Shown here: in pieces, positions 1-7,020 of the stretch
Position numbering within the stretch: position 1 is the first letter of the stretch
Layout: each line of letters starts with the position of its first letter
Translations under genes and position numbers: made by a program
Source: Adlercreutzia shanghongiae
GTDB lineage: Bacteria > Actinomycetota > Coriobacteriia > Coriobacteriales > Eggerthellaceae
Direction of reading: 5' to 3'
Assembly: GCF_035830635.1 (NCBI RefSeq)
Contig: NZ_JAYMFI010000009.1
Coordinates: forward strand, 186,001 to 250,000
Length of the DNA stretch: 64,000 bases
The notes under the pieces: model-generated
Database searches by the model: none
Seen by the model: the letters and a program-made list of their open reading frames with translations, nothing else
What the model was told of the DNA's origin: nothing

Positions 1-132
1 GAGTACGGCAACGAGACCTACGTGCTCGGCCCCGGCGAGTCCATCTACTACGATTCCATCGTGCCCCACCAGGTGCGTGCCCACAACGGCCAGAACGCCA
101 AGTTTTTGGCGTGCGTATATACTCCGTTCTAG
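1..132 (+). CDS. C-terminal end of a cupin-domain protein, probably an XRE-cupin transcriptional regulator (partial)
   Basis: The window opens inside a reading frame that ends with TAG at 130-132. The 43 visible residues have the pattern of the second half of a cupin beta-barrel: Gly-rich turns (YVLGPGESIYYDS), then a His-containing strand (VPHQVRAHNG) and a final hydrophobic strand. Small cupins of this kind usually form the sensor half of helix-turn-helix regulators, and such regulators often sit just upstream of an AMP-forming acyl-CoA ligase, as here. The N-terminal DNA-binding half lies outside the window, so the regulator assignment is inference; the cupin fold is reasonably supported. 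Its stop codon overlaps the ribosome-binding site of the next gene, so the two are probably co-transcribed. Confidence 0.6.
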   Translation, partial: EYGNETYVLGPGESIYYDSIVPHQVRAHNGQNAKFLACVYTPF

Positions 133-140
133 GAGGCGCG

Positions 141-1832
141 ATGACTGAAGAGCAGAACAACGCGCCGCAGCCCGGCTCTCCCGATTACCCGCTGCACTCG
201 GAGCTGACCCTGGGCGCCTACCTGAAACAGCAGGTGGCCGCCGATCCCGACCACGAGTTCGTGGTGTACCCCGACCGCGACCTGCGCTGGACCTACCGCG
301 ACTTCGACGAGCGCACCGATAACCTCGCCAAGGGCCTGCTGGCCATCGGCATGAAGCCGGGCGACCACTTGGGCGTGTGGGCGCGCAACATCCCCGACTG
401 GCTCACCTTCATGTACGCCAGCGCCAAGATCGGCGTAGTCATGGTGACGGTGAACCCGGTATACAAGTCCCACGAGCTGGACTACGTGCTCAAGCAGTCC
501 GACATGAAGGCGCTCTGCGTCATCGACGCCTATCGCGATGTGGACTACCTGCAGATCATCCGCGACTTGGTGCCCGAGTCCTTAAGCGTGCAGCGCGGCT
601 TTTTGCACTCCGAGGAGTACCCCTTCCTGGAGAACCTCATCTACATGGGCCCCGAGAAGCACCGCGGCTTCTACAGCGTGCCGGAGCTTCTGCTGCTGGG
701 CCAGCACAAGCCCGATAGCTCCTTGGAATGGGCCCAGGGCCGGTTCGACAACAACGACGTGGTCATGATGCAGTACACGAGCGGCACCACGGGCTTTCCC
801 AAAGGCGTCATGCTCACGCACCGCAACATCTTGAACAACGGCTTCTACATCGGCGAGGGCCAAAAGCTCGGGCCGGAGGACCGCGTGTGTCTGCCCGTGC
901 CCTTCTTCCACTGCTTCGGCTGCGTGCTCGGCGTCATGGCCTCGCTCACGCACCGCTGCACTATGATCATCGTGGAGGACTTCAGCGCCGAGCTGGTGCT
1001 GCAGGCCCTGCACAAGGAGCGCGCCACGGCGGTCTACGGCGTGCCCACCATGTTCATCGCCGAGCTGAACCATCCCGATTTCGACAGCTTCGATTTGTCT
1101 CATCTGCGCACGGGCATCATGGCCGGCAGCCCCTGTCCGCCCGAGACCATGCGCGAGGTGATGGAGCGCATGAACATGCGCGACGTCACCATCTGCTACG
1201 GCCTCACCGAGACGAGCCCGGTGTTCACCCAGACCTCGGTGGACGACGACATCCCGCACAAGTGCGAGACCGTGGGGCGGGCCCATCCGCCGGTGGAGGT
1301 GCGCGTGCTGGATGTGAACGACGGGCACATCTGCGCGCCCGGCGAGCACGGCGAGCTGTGCTGCAAGGGCTACAACGTCATGAAGGGCTACTACAAGATG
1401 CCCGAGGAGACGGCCAAGGCCATCGACAAGAACGGCTTTCTGCATTCGGGCGACATGGGCACCGTGGATGAGGACGGCTACTTCCGCGTGACGGGCCGCA
1501 TCAAGGACATGATCATCCGCGGCGGCGAGAACATCTACCCGCTGGAGGTGGAGAACTTCCTGCTCACCATGCCCGGCGTGCTGGATGCCCAGGTGGTGGG
1601 CATTCCCGATGAGCGCCTCGGCGAGATCGTGGGCGCCTTCATCCGCACCCGCCCGGGGTATGAGGACATGACCGAGGACGATGTGCGCGAGTACGCCATT
1701 CCGCGCATCGCCCGCTACAAGGTGCCCAAGCGCGTATTCTTCGTGGACGATTTCCCCATGACGCCCTCCATGAAGGTGCAGAAGTTCAAACTGCGCGAAA
1801 TGGCCGAGGAATTGGTGAGGGCGGGGAAGTAG
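141..1832 (+). CDS. AMP-forming acyl-CoA synthetase (long/medium-chain fatty acid-CoA ligase family)
   Basis: ATP-dependent ligase that activates a carboxylic acid to an acyl-adenylate and then an acyl-CoA in the cytoplasm. The 563-residue length is normal for the ANL superfamily. The AMP-binding P-loop YTSGTTGFPKG is at about residues 212-222. The A5 motif YGLTETSP and the C-terminal hinge and catalytic region (HSGDMG, GYFRVTGRIKDMII, GGENIYPLEVE) are all present, so the enzyme looks intact. The ATG at 141 is chosen because AGGAGG lies at 131-136; an in-frame ATG at 111 has no such site and would overlap the upstream gene. The acid substrate cannot be read from sequence; resemblance is to FadD-like and short/medium-chain ligases. 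A cupin regulator upstream may control it. Confidence 0.88.
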   Translation: MTEEQNNAPQPGSPDYPLHSELTLGAYLKQQVAADPDHEFVVYPDRDLRWTYRDFDERTDNLAKGLLAIGMKPGDHLGVWARNIPDWLTFMYASAKIGVVMVTVNPVYKSHELDYVLKQSDMKALCVIDAYRDVDYLQIIRDLVPESLSVQRGFLHSEEYPFLENLIYMGPEKHRGFYSVPELLLLGQHKPDSSLEWAQGRFDNNDVVMMQYTSGTTGFPKGVMLTHRNILNNGFYIGEGQKLGPEDRVCLPVPFFHCFGCVLGVMASLTHRCTMIIVEDFSAELVLQALHKERATAVYGVPTMFIAELNHPDFDSFDLSHLRTGIMAGSPCPPETMREVMERMNMRDVTICYGLTETSPVFTQTSVDDDIPHKCETVGRAHPPVEVRVLDVNDGHICAPGEHGELCCKGYNVMKGYYKMPEETAKAIDKNGFLHSGDMGTVDEDGYFRVTGRIKDMIIRGGENIYPLEVENFLLTMPGVLDAQVVGIPDERLGEIVGAFIRTRPGYEDMTEDDVREYAIPRIARYKVPKRVFFVDDFPMTPSMKVQKFKLREMAEELVRAGK

Positions 1833-1915
1833 CCGATACGGGCGCTTCAGCCCCCTTCGAAACGACGAGCGCGTCGCAAGCGAGAGCCCGGCGCAGGAAA
1901 TGATAGGAGCCTTTC

Positions 1916-2410
1916 GTGAAACGAGCACTTACCCCCGGGACCTTTGACCCGATCACCGAGGGGCACCTTGATGTCATTCGCCGTGCTGCCCAGCTGGTGG
2001 ACGAGGTTATCGTCTCGGTGGCAGTGTCGGCGGGGAAGGGCCCGCTGTTTTCCCTGGAGGAGCGCGTGGCGCTGGCGCGGGAGGCCACGAAAGATATTCC
2101 CAATGTGCGGGTCGAGCCCTTCGACGAGCTGCTCGTCGACTTCGCTCGTCGCATGGAGGCCCAGGCCGTCGTGAAGGGCCTGCGCGCCATCACGGACTTC
2201 GAGTACGAGTTCCAGATGACCGCCATGAACTACCAGCTGGACAAGAACTTGGAAACGGTGTTCATCATGTCGACGCCCCAGCACATGTATCTGTCCTCAT
2301 CGGTGGTGCGCGAAATCGCCTCCTGGGGCGGAGATGTTTCGCAGTTCGTCCCCCCGTGCGTGAACGAGGCGCTGGTCGCTCGTTTCGCCGAGTTGAAGGG
2401 CTCCAAGTAG
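1916..2410 (+). CDS. coaD: Phosphopantetheine adenylyltransferase (CoaD)
   Basis: Catalyses transfer of AMP from ATP to 4'-phosphopantetheine, giving dephospho-CoA, the penultimate step of coenzyme A synthesis. At 164 residues it matches the family length. The nucleotidyltransferase signature TPGTFDPITEGHLD is at residues 6-19 (T/HxGH-type motif) and the second signature STPQHMYLSSSVVRE near residues 119-133. The GTG at 1916 begins the conserved MKRALTPGTFDP stretch and is preceded by AGGAG at 1905-1909. A strong terminator follows within 50 bases, so it is probably the last gene of its transcript. Confidence 0.96.
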   Translation: MKRALTPGTFDPITEGHLDVIRRAAQLVDEVIVSVAVSAGKGPLFSLEERVALAREATKDIPNVRVEPFDELLVDFARRMEAQAVVKGLRAITDFEYEFQMTAMNYQLDKNLETVFIMSTPQHMYLSSSVVREIASWGGDVSQFVPPCVNEALVARFAELKGSK

Positions 2411-2723
2411 CGCCTCCCGCTTGTTTGAAGCGCAGGCTTCCGAGCAAAGGTAAAAGCTCCCTCGTCGACCTCGGGTGGCGGGGGAGCTTTTTTACGGAAC
2501 GGTGGCGTTTTTGACGGTGCGGCTACAAGGTTTCGGATTCTTTACATCGTTCGCGCGCCATTCCAACGACAGGCTGTTGACGGGCCGTCACCCTCCTTTA
2601 TCGCGCTAAAGTTCAGCCATCAGGTAATCGTTCGAGCCACTTGGACGGCCCGGGAAACGGGCAGGCTGGTCCGGCAAGCGACTCCCGGTTCCGTACCCGC
2701 AGTGCACTAGAAGGAGGCTCATC
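2411..2723. other. Intergenic region between coaD and the Tat flavoprotein gene
   Basis: Holds the coaD terminator and, in its second half, the presumed promoter of the flavoprotein gene. A TTGACG hexamer at about 2576-2581 could serve as a -35 box, but I found no convincing -10 at the right spacing. No gene-like reading frame is supported. AAGGAGG just before 2724 is the ribosome-binding site of the next gene. Confidence 0.5.
2452..2493 (+). terminator. Rho-independent terminator after coaD
   Basis: AAAAGCTCCC at 2452-2461 pairs with GGGGAGCTTTT near 2480-2490 and is followed by a run of T residues. Position and structure fit an intrinsic terminator for coaD. Confidence 0.85.
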
Positions 2724-4598
2724 ATGACCCGCAACAACCAACATATCGACTCTTCGTTCGGCCTTTCTCGTCGTAGCTTCTGCAAAGGCGCCGCAGTGCT
2801 CGGTGTCTGGGGCGGATTGGCGAGCTTTGGCCTTGCCGGTTGCGCCCCGCACACCAAGGCCGAGGAGCTTGCGAGCTCGGCGCCGTGGAAGGCCGGCACC
2901 TATACGGCCGAGGTCACGGGCCACAACGCTCCCTACACTCTGACGGTCACCTTCACCGATGACGCCATCGCCGCCATCGATGCCACGGACAACCAGGAGT
3001 CCCTGGGTGTTGGCGCCGATGCCCTGGAGGCCCTCGAGCAGCAGGTCATTGACAACCAGACCATCAACATCGATACCGTCACCGGCGCGACCTTGTCCTC
3101 CATGTCGCTGCAGGAGGGCCTTGAGGACTGCGCCAAGCAGGCGGGCGCCTACGAGGTGCTGGCCGAGGCGCCCGTTCCCGCCAAGCCCGCCGTGCAGGAG
3201 ACCTACGACACCGACGTCTGCGTCATCGGCGGCGGCGGCGCGGGCCTGGCCTCGGCCATCGCGGCGGTCCAGGAGGGCGCCAACGTCGTCGTGCTGGAGA
3301 AGTGCGGCATTACCGGCGGCTCCACCAACGTTTCCGAGGGCGCGCTGAACGCCGTCGACCCCGAGCGCCAAGAGCCCCAGGGCATCGAGGACTCCATCCC
3401 CACCTTCTACGAGACCACCATGAAGGGCGGCCACAACACCAACAACCCCGAGCTCGTGCATTTCCTCACCGACAACGCGCTGGATTCCGTTCATTGGCTC
3501 GAGAGCCTCGGCGTTCAGTTCAAGGACGAGATCGGCAGCGCCACCGGCTCGCTCGGTCAGCGCAGCCATTACCCGGCCACGCCGTCCGGCAACACCTACA
3601 TCCGCTCCTTCCAGCAGTTCATCGACGACAACCCCGAGCAGATCGTGCTTTTGAACGACATGCAGGCCACCGAGCTCATCACCGATGACGCCGGCGCGGT
3701 CGTGGGCGTCAAGGCGCTCTACGACGGCGAGCAGGAAGTCACCGTGAACTGCGGTGCCGTCATCATCGCCACCGGCGGCTTCGGCAGCAATGTGGAGTAC
3801 CGCCAGAAGGTGAACACGGGCGTGTGGAAGGACGTCGTGCTGGACGACTCCATCGGCTGCACCAACATCAAGCCCTGCGCCCAGGGCGAGGGCCTGGCAC
3901 TTGCCGAAGGCGCCGGTGCCGAGCTCATCTGCCTGTCCGACATTCAGCTGCATCCCTGCGGCACCCCGGGCACGGGCCTTATGGAAGACATCCGTACCTC
4001 TGGCCGTAACCGCATCTTCGTGAACACCGAGGGCAAGCGTTTCGTGAACGAGGGCGCCGAGCGCGACGTGCTGTGCAAGAACATCTTCGCCCAGCCCGAG
4101 GGCACCTACTGGGTGGTCGTGAACACCCTGCGCTACCCCGATCCCGACGAGCCGGACGCCAACGGCGCCACCATCAACAACATGCTTGCCTTGGGCCACA
4201 TCGTCACGGGCGACACGGTAGAGGCGCTTGCCGGCGAGATGGGCGTGGACGCGACCAATCTGCAGGCGGCCATTGACGCCTACAACGCGGTCGTGGACGG
4301 CGGTGCCGACGAATTCGGCTTCGTGGCCGACAACACGGCAGACGCGAAGATGACCGAGGGCCCGTGGTACGCCTGCCGCAAGGTTCCCACCGTGCACCAC
4401 ACCATGGGCGGCATCCGCGTGAACGTGGAATCCGAGGCCTGCGACGCCGACGGCAACCCGATCCCCGGCCTGTATGCCGCGGGCGAGTGCACCGGCGGCA
4501 TCCACGGCGAGAATCGTCTGGGCGGCAACGCCATTGCCGACTGCATGACCTTCGGACGCAACGCCGGCACCAACGCCGCCGACTACGCCGTGGCTTAA
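2724..4598 (+). CDS. Exported FAD-dependent reductase with covalent-FMN domain (fumarate reductase / flavocytochrome c-like Tat lipoprotein)
   Basis: Predicted extracytoplasmic flavoprotein of 624 residues that reduces an unsaturated or similar organic electron acceptor. Residues 15-28 carry a twin-arginine signal (SRRSFCKGAAVLG) ending in a lipobox LAGC with Cys40. An FMN_bind domain spans about 57-140, with the ApbE-type flavinylation motif DTVTGAT at 117-123 (Thr123 as acceptor). A fumarate-reductase-type FAD domain starts at about 164 (VCVIGGGGAGLASAIA). The C-terminal motifs HHTMGGIRVN and AAGECTGGIHGENRLGGN are those of the FrdA/urocanate-reductase family. Homologues in gut Coriobacteriia act as terminal reductases for varied dietary or host acceptors; the substrate here is unknown. 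AAGGAGG sits 7 bases before the ATG. It appears monocistronic, followed by a hairpin. Confidence 0.88.
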   Translation: MTRNNQHIDSSFGLSRRSFCKGAAVLGVWGGLASFGLAGCAPHTKAEELASSAPWKAGTYTAEVTGHNAPYTLTVTFTDDAIAAIDATDNQESLGVGADALEALEQQVIDNQTINIDTVTGATLSSMSLQEGLEDCAKQAGAYEVLAEAPVPAKPAVQETYDTDVCVIGGGGAGLASAIAAVQEGANVVVLEKCGITGGSTNVSEGALNAVDPERQEPQGIEDSIPTFYETTMKGGHNTNNPELVHFLTDNALDSVHWLESLGVQFKDEIGSATGSLGQRSHYPATPSGNTYIRSFQQFIDDNPEQIVLLNDMQATELITDDAGAVVGVKALYDGEQEVTVNCGAVIIATGGFGSNVEYRQKVNTGVWKDVVLDDSIGCTNIKPCAQGEGLALAEGAGAELICLSDIQLHPCGTPGTGLMEDIRTSGRNRIFVNTEGKRFVNEGAERDVLCKNIFAQPEGTYWVVVNTLRYPDPDEPDANGATINNMLALGHIVTGDTVEALAGEMGVDATNLQAAIDAYNAVVDGGADEFGFVADNTADAKMTEGPWYACRKVPTVHHTMGGIRVNVESEACDADGNPIPGLYAAGECTGGIHGENRLGGNAIADCMTFGRNAGTNAADYAVA

Positions 4599-4639
4599 GC
4601 CTCAGGCGGCACAATCTCCTTCCCGCTGCGGGAAGTTTC

Positions 4640-4670
4640 GGAAGGGGCCCTCATGGCGAGGGCCCCTTCC
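4640..4670 (+). terminator. Terminator-like hairpin after the flavoprotein gene
   Basis: A 13-bp perfect stem (GGAAGGGGCCCTC with GAGGGCCCCTTCC) closes a 5-base loop at 4653-4657. There is no long T-tract, so termination strength is uncertain. Confidence 0.7.
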
Positions 4671-4702
4671 TCTAGGGCGTCCTTTCCTAGAGAGATATGA
4701 CC

Positions 4703-4727
4703 TACTATTAGACATAGTCAAATAGTA
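4703..4727. promoter_or_regulatory. 25-bp near-perfect palindromic operator overlapping a promoter, upstream of the ArsM-like operon
   Basis: Half-sites TACTATTAGAC (4703-4713) and GTCAAATAGTA (4717-4727) are inverted copies with one mismatch around a 3-bp centre. The site overlaps a good sigma70-type promoter: TAGACA at 4709-4714, exactly 17 bases of spacer, and TATTAT at 4732-4737. A protein bound here would cover the -35 box and spacer, so repression is the natural reading. Related sites occur at 20575, 20682 and 33724. The best candidate binder is the PadR-family protein encoded at 20095-20535. Confidence 0.65.
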
Positions 4728-4827
4728 ATGGTATTATCCCGATAGCCCCCCGAGCGTGCCCGGTTTGGCGCGGCCCGCCGCCGCGTCGCACGCCCGAGCA
4801 GGGGAGGAACCCACGAGAGGACCATCT

Positions 4828-5886
4828 ATGGACTATATCGCCTACTACAACGAGATCGCCGAGATTCAGGGGGCCGACCCCCAGGCCACAGCCCGCACCC
4901 GCGATGCCGACGGCACCATCCCCGGCGAGGCGCGCCCGCTTCTGTTCAACGTCTCCGCCGAGATCAAGAACACCTACCACGAGCTCGGCTGCACCCTGCC
5001 GCCCTTGCTCGAGGGCTGCACGGTGCTCGATCTGTGCTGCGGCAGCGGCCGTGACACCTACCTGGCCGCCCAGCTCGTGGGCCCTGCCGGTCGCGTCGTC
5101 GGCGTTGAGCCCGTCGAGGCCCGCCTGAACATCGCCCGCAAGTACCTCGATCAGGAGATGCGCCAGTTCGGCTACGACGCGGCCAATGTGGAACTTGTCC
5201 ACGGCGCTCCCGAGGACCTGTCGTTTGTCCCCGACAACTCGGTGGACGTGGTCGTCTCCAACGGCACGTTCAACCTGTCGCCCGATAAGGACCGCTATCT
5301 TTCCGAGGTGCGCCGCGTGCTCGCCGAGGGCGGAGAGTTCTACTTTACCGACGTCTTTTGCGACCGCCGCATCCCCGCCGCCCTTGCCGACGACATGAAG
5401 CTGCGGGCCCTGCGTCTGGCCGGCGCCCTCTACATTCAGGATTTCCGCCGCCTCTCTGTGGCCAACGACTTTCTGGACCCGCGCTACCTCATGACGTGGA
5501 AGACCCCGCTGACGGATGAGGAGCAGGCGCTTCTCCCGGATATCGCCTTTGCCACCATCACCACGCGCCTTATCAAGACCGATCTGCAGGAGGACATCTG
5601 CGAGTCCTACGGCGAGACGGTCACCTACAAGGGCACTCTGCCCGATTTTCCGGACTACTTCCTGTTCGACAAGGACATCAAGTTCCCCGCGGGCAAGACC
5701 TGCACCGTGTGCGGCAACGTGTCGGGACTTGTCATGGCGAGCCGCTATGGTAAGGTGTTCGACCTGACCGGCGACCGCTCGGTGCACATCGGCGACACCC
5801 ACGGCGACCACATCATCAAGTGCGCGCCGGACTTCACCGGCGTGGTGGACGAAGACGACCAGCCGATTCAGGCCTCCTGCTGCTAG
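4828..5886 (+). CDS. ArsM-related SAM-dependent methyltransferase lacking the arsenic-binding cysteines
   Basis: A 352-residue class I methyltransferase. The SAM-binding motif TVLDLCCGSGRD is at about 65-76 and the post-II region VVVSNGTFNLSPDK at 142-154. The C-terminal half (GGEFYFTDVFCDRRIP, TCTVCGNVSGLVMASRYGK, final Cys-Cys) is that of the ArsM arsenite methyltransferase family. The cysteines that bind As(III) in ArsM are missing, however. The NC(V/I)xNL cysteine is Gly146, the GECLGGALY cysteine is Arg196, and the N-terminal Cys-Cys pair is absent. A different substrate, or a structural role beside the ArsM-ArsS fusion two genes downstream, is therefore likely. ATG 4828 follows GAGAGG; a longer in-frame start at 4756 runs into the promoter region and is rejected. 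First gene of a three-gene operon under the palindromic operator. Confidence 0.75.
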   Translation: MDYIAYYNEIAEIQGADPQATARTRDADGTIPGEARPLLFNVSAEIKNTYHELGCTLPPLLEGCTVLDLCCGSGRDTYLAAQLVGPAGRVVGVEPVEARLNIARKYLDQEMRQFGYDAANVELVHGAPEDLSFVPDNSVDVVVSNGTFNLSPDKDRYLSEVRRVLAEGGEFYFTDVFCDRRIPAALADDMKLRALRLAGALYIQDFRRLSVANDFLDPRYLMTWKTPLTDEEQALLPDIAFATITTRLIKTDLQEDICESYGETVTYKGTLPDFPDYFLFDKDIKFPAGKTCTVCGNVSGLVMASRYGKVFDLTGDRSVHIGDTHGDHIIKCAPDFTGVVDEDDQPIQASCC

Positions 5887-5928
5887 CAGCGCGGGCGCGG
5901 CGATACCGACACAGAAAGGGGAGCGAGC

Positions 5929-7017
5929 GTGGAACCCATTCGCTTCATGGTGGTCAGCGGCTTTCTGGGCGCTGGCAAGACGACGACGATGATCGCGCTG
6001 GCCGAGCATCTGAACCGGACCTTCGGCGAGAGCGCCATCATCGCCAACGATTTGGGCGCGAATTTGGTGGACACCTCGCTCACCCAGACCTCGGGCTGCA
6101 CCGTGGCCGAGATCGCCTCGGGCTGCATCTGCTACCAGATGGACAACACCGTCGACCAGATTCGCCGTCTGCGCGACAAGAGCGGCGCGGTGTTCGTCAT
6201 GAGCGATATCCCCGGCTGCGGCGTGGGGGCGCTGGACCACGTGTACCACACCCTGGCCCGCGAGCACGGCGACGAGTTCACGCTGGCCCCCTTCACGGTC
6301 ATCGTGGACCCGGAGCGCCTGCGCATGATCATGCCGGAGCGCGCCGACATCAACCTGCCCGAGGAGCTGGTCTACCTTTTGAAGCTGCAGCTGGAAGAGG
6401 CCGACCTTGTCGTGCTGAACAAGTGCGACACCCTTGCGGAGGGCGATATCGACCGCTACGTGGACTTCCTGAAGACCGCCGTGCCCGACGTGCCGGTGCT
6501 CTGCATCTCGGCCCGCGAGAAGACGGGCATCGACGAGCTGGCTGCGTTCGTGACCACCCGCACCTCGGCGCTGAAGAACTTTTCCGTGCGCGACAACCGC
6601 GAGTTCGAGCAGGCCGAGGCGAAGCTCACCTGGTACAACCGCCGCCTGTTCTTCAAGACGCTGTCCGGCGAGAAGATCGACATGAACGCCGTGGTGGACG
6701 ATCTTATCGAGGAGATCCGCCTGGGGCTCATCGAGCGCAAGCGCAACGTGCCGCATCTGAAGACCTTCGCTACTTCGGGCAACGGCGACTTCAACAAGGC
6801 GTCGCTCATCGGCGTGGATTACGATATCGAATACGAGCAGAGGTTTCTGCGCGCCCACAAGAACATGCGCATGATCATCAACGCCCGCGCTGTGTGCGAG
6901 TCACGCCCCTTGGCGCGCCTGGTAGATGACGCGGTGGACGAGATCTGCGAGCGCTACGGCTTGGATGTGCAGGTGTTCTTCACGGAATGCTTCGGCATGG
7001 CCGACGAGGGGCGGTAG
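5929..7017 (+). CDS. CobW/G3E-family P-loop GTPase, metallochaperone-like
   Basis: A 362-residue GTPase of the CobW/HypB/UreG/YeiR (G3E) group, proteins that deliver metals or metallocofactors to client enzymes. Walker A GFLGAGKTT is at residues 11-19, the family cysteine motif appears as GCICY at 65-69, and the guanine-specificity motif NKCD at about 164-167. The usual CxCC metal-binding triad has Tyr in place of the last Cys, leaving two cysteines. It lies 42 bases after the ArsM-like gene and 3 bases before the ArsM-ArsS fusion, so co-transcription is near certain. It may supply or remove a metal or cofactor for those enzymes; that role is inferred from context. Ribosome-binding site AAAGGGGAG precedes ATG 5929. 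Confidence 0.8.
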   Translation: MEPIRFMVVSGFLGAGKTTTMIALAEHLNRTFGESAIIANDLGANLVDTSLTQTSGCTVAEIASGCICYQMDNTVDQIRRLRDKSGAVFVMSDIPGCGVGALDHVYHTLAREHGDEFTLAPFTVIVDPERLRMIMPERADINLPEELVYLLKLQLEEADLVVLNKCDTLAEGDIDRYVDFLKTAVPDVPVLCISAREKTGIDELAAFVTTRTSALKNFSVRDNREFEQAEAKLTWYNRRLFFKTLSGEKIDMNAVVDDLIEEIRLGLIERKRNVPHLKTFATSGNGDFNKASLIGVDYDIEYEQRFLRAHKNMRMIINARAVCESRPLARLVDDAVDEICERYGLDVQVFFTECFGMADEGR

Positions 7018-7020
7018 CCC

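Noticed and set aside
2613..4505. Long minus-strand frame opposite the Tat flavoprotein (and similar ones opposite other molybdoenzymes)
   Set aside because: Same codon-bias shadow effect. The forward gene has a clear signal peptide, cofactor motifs and ribosome-binding site.
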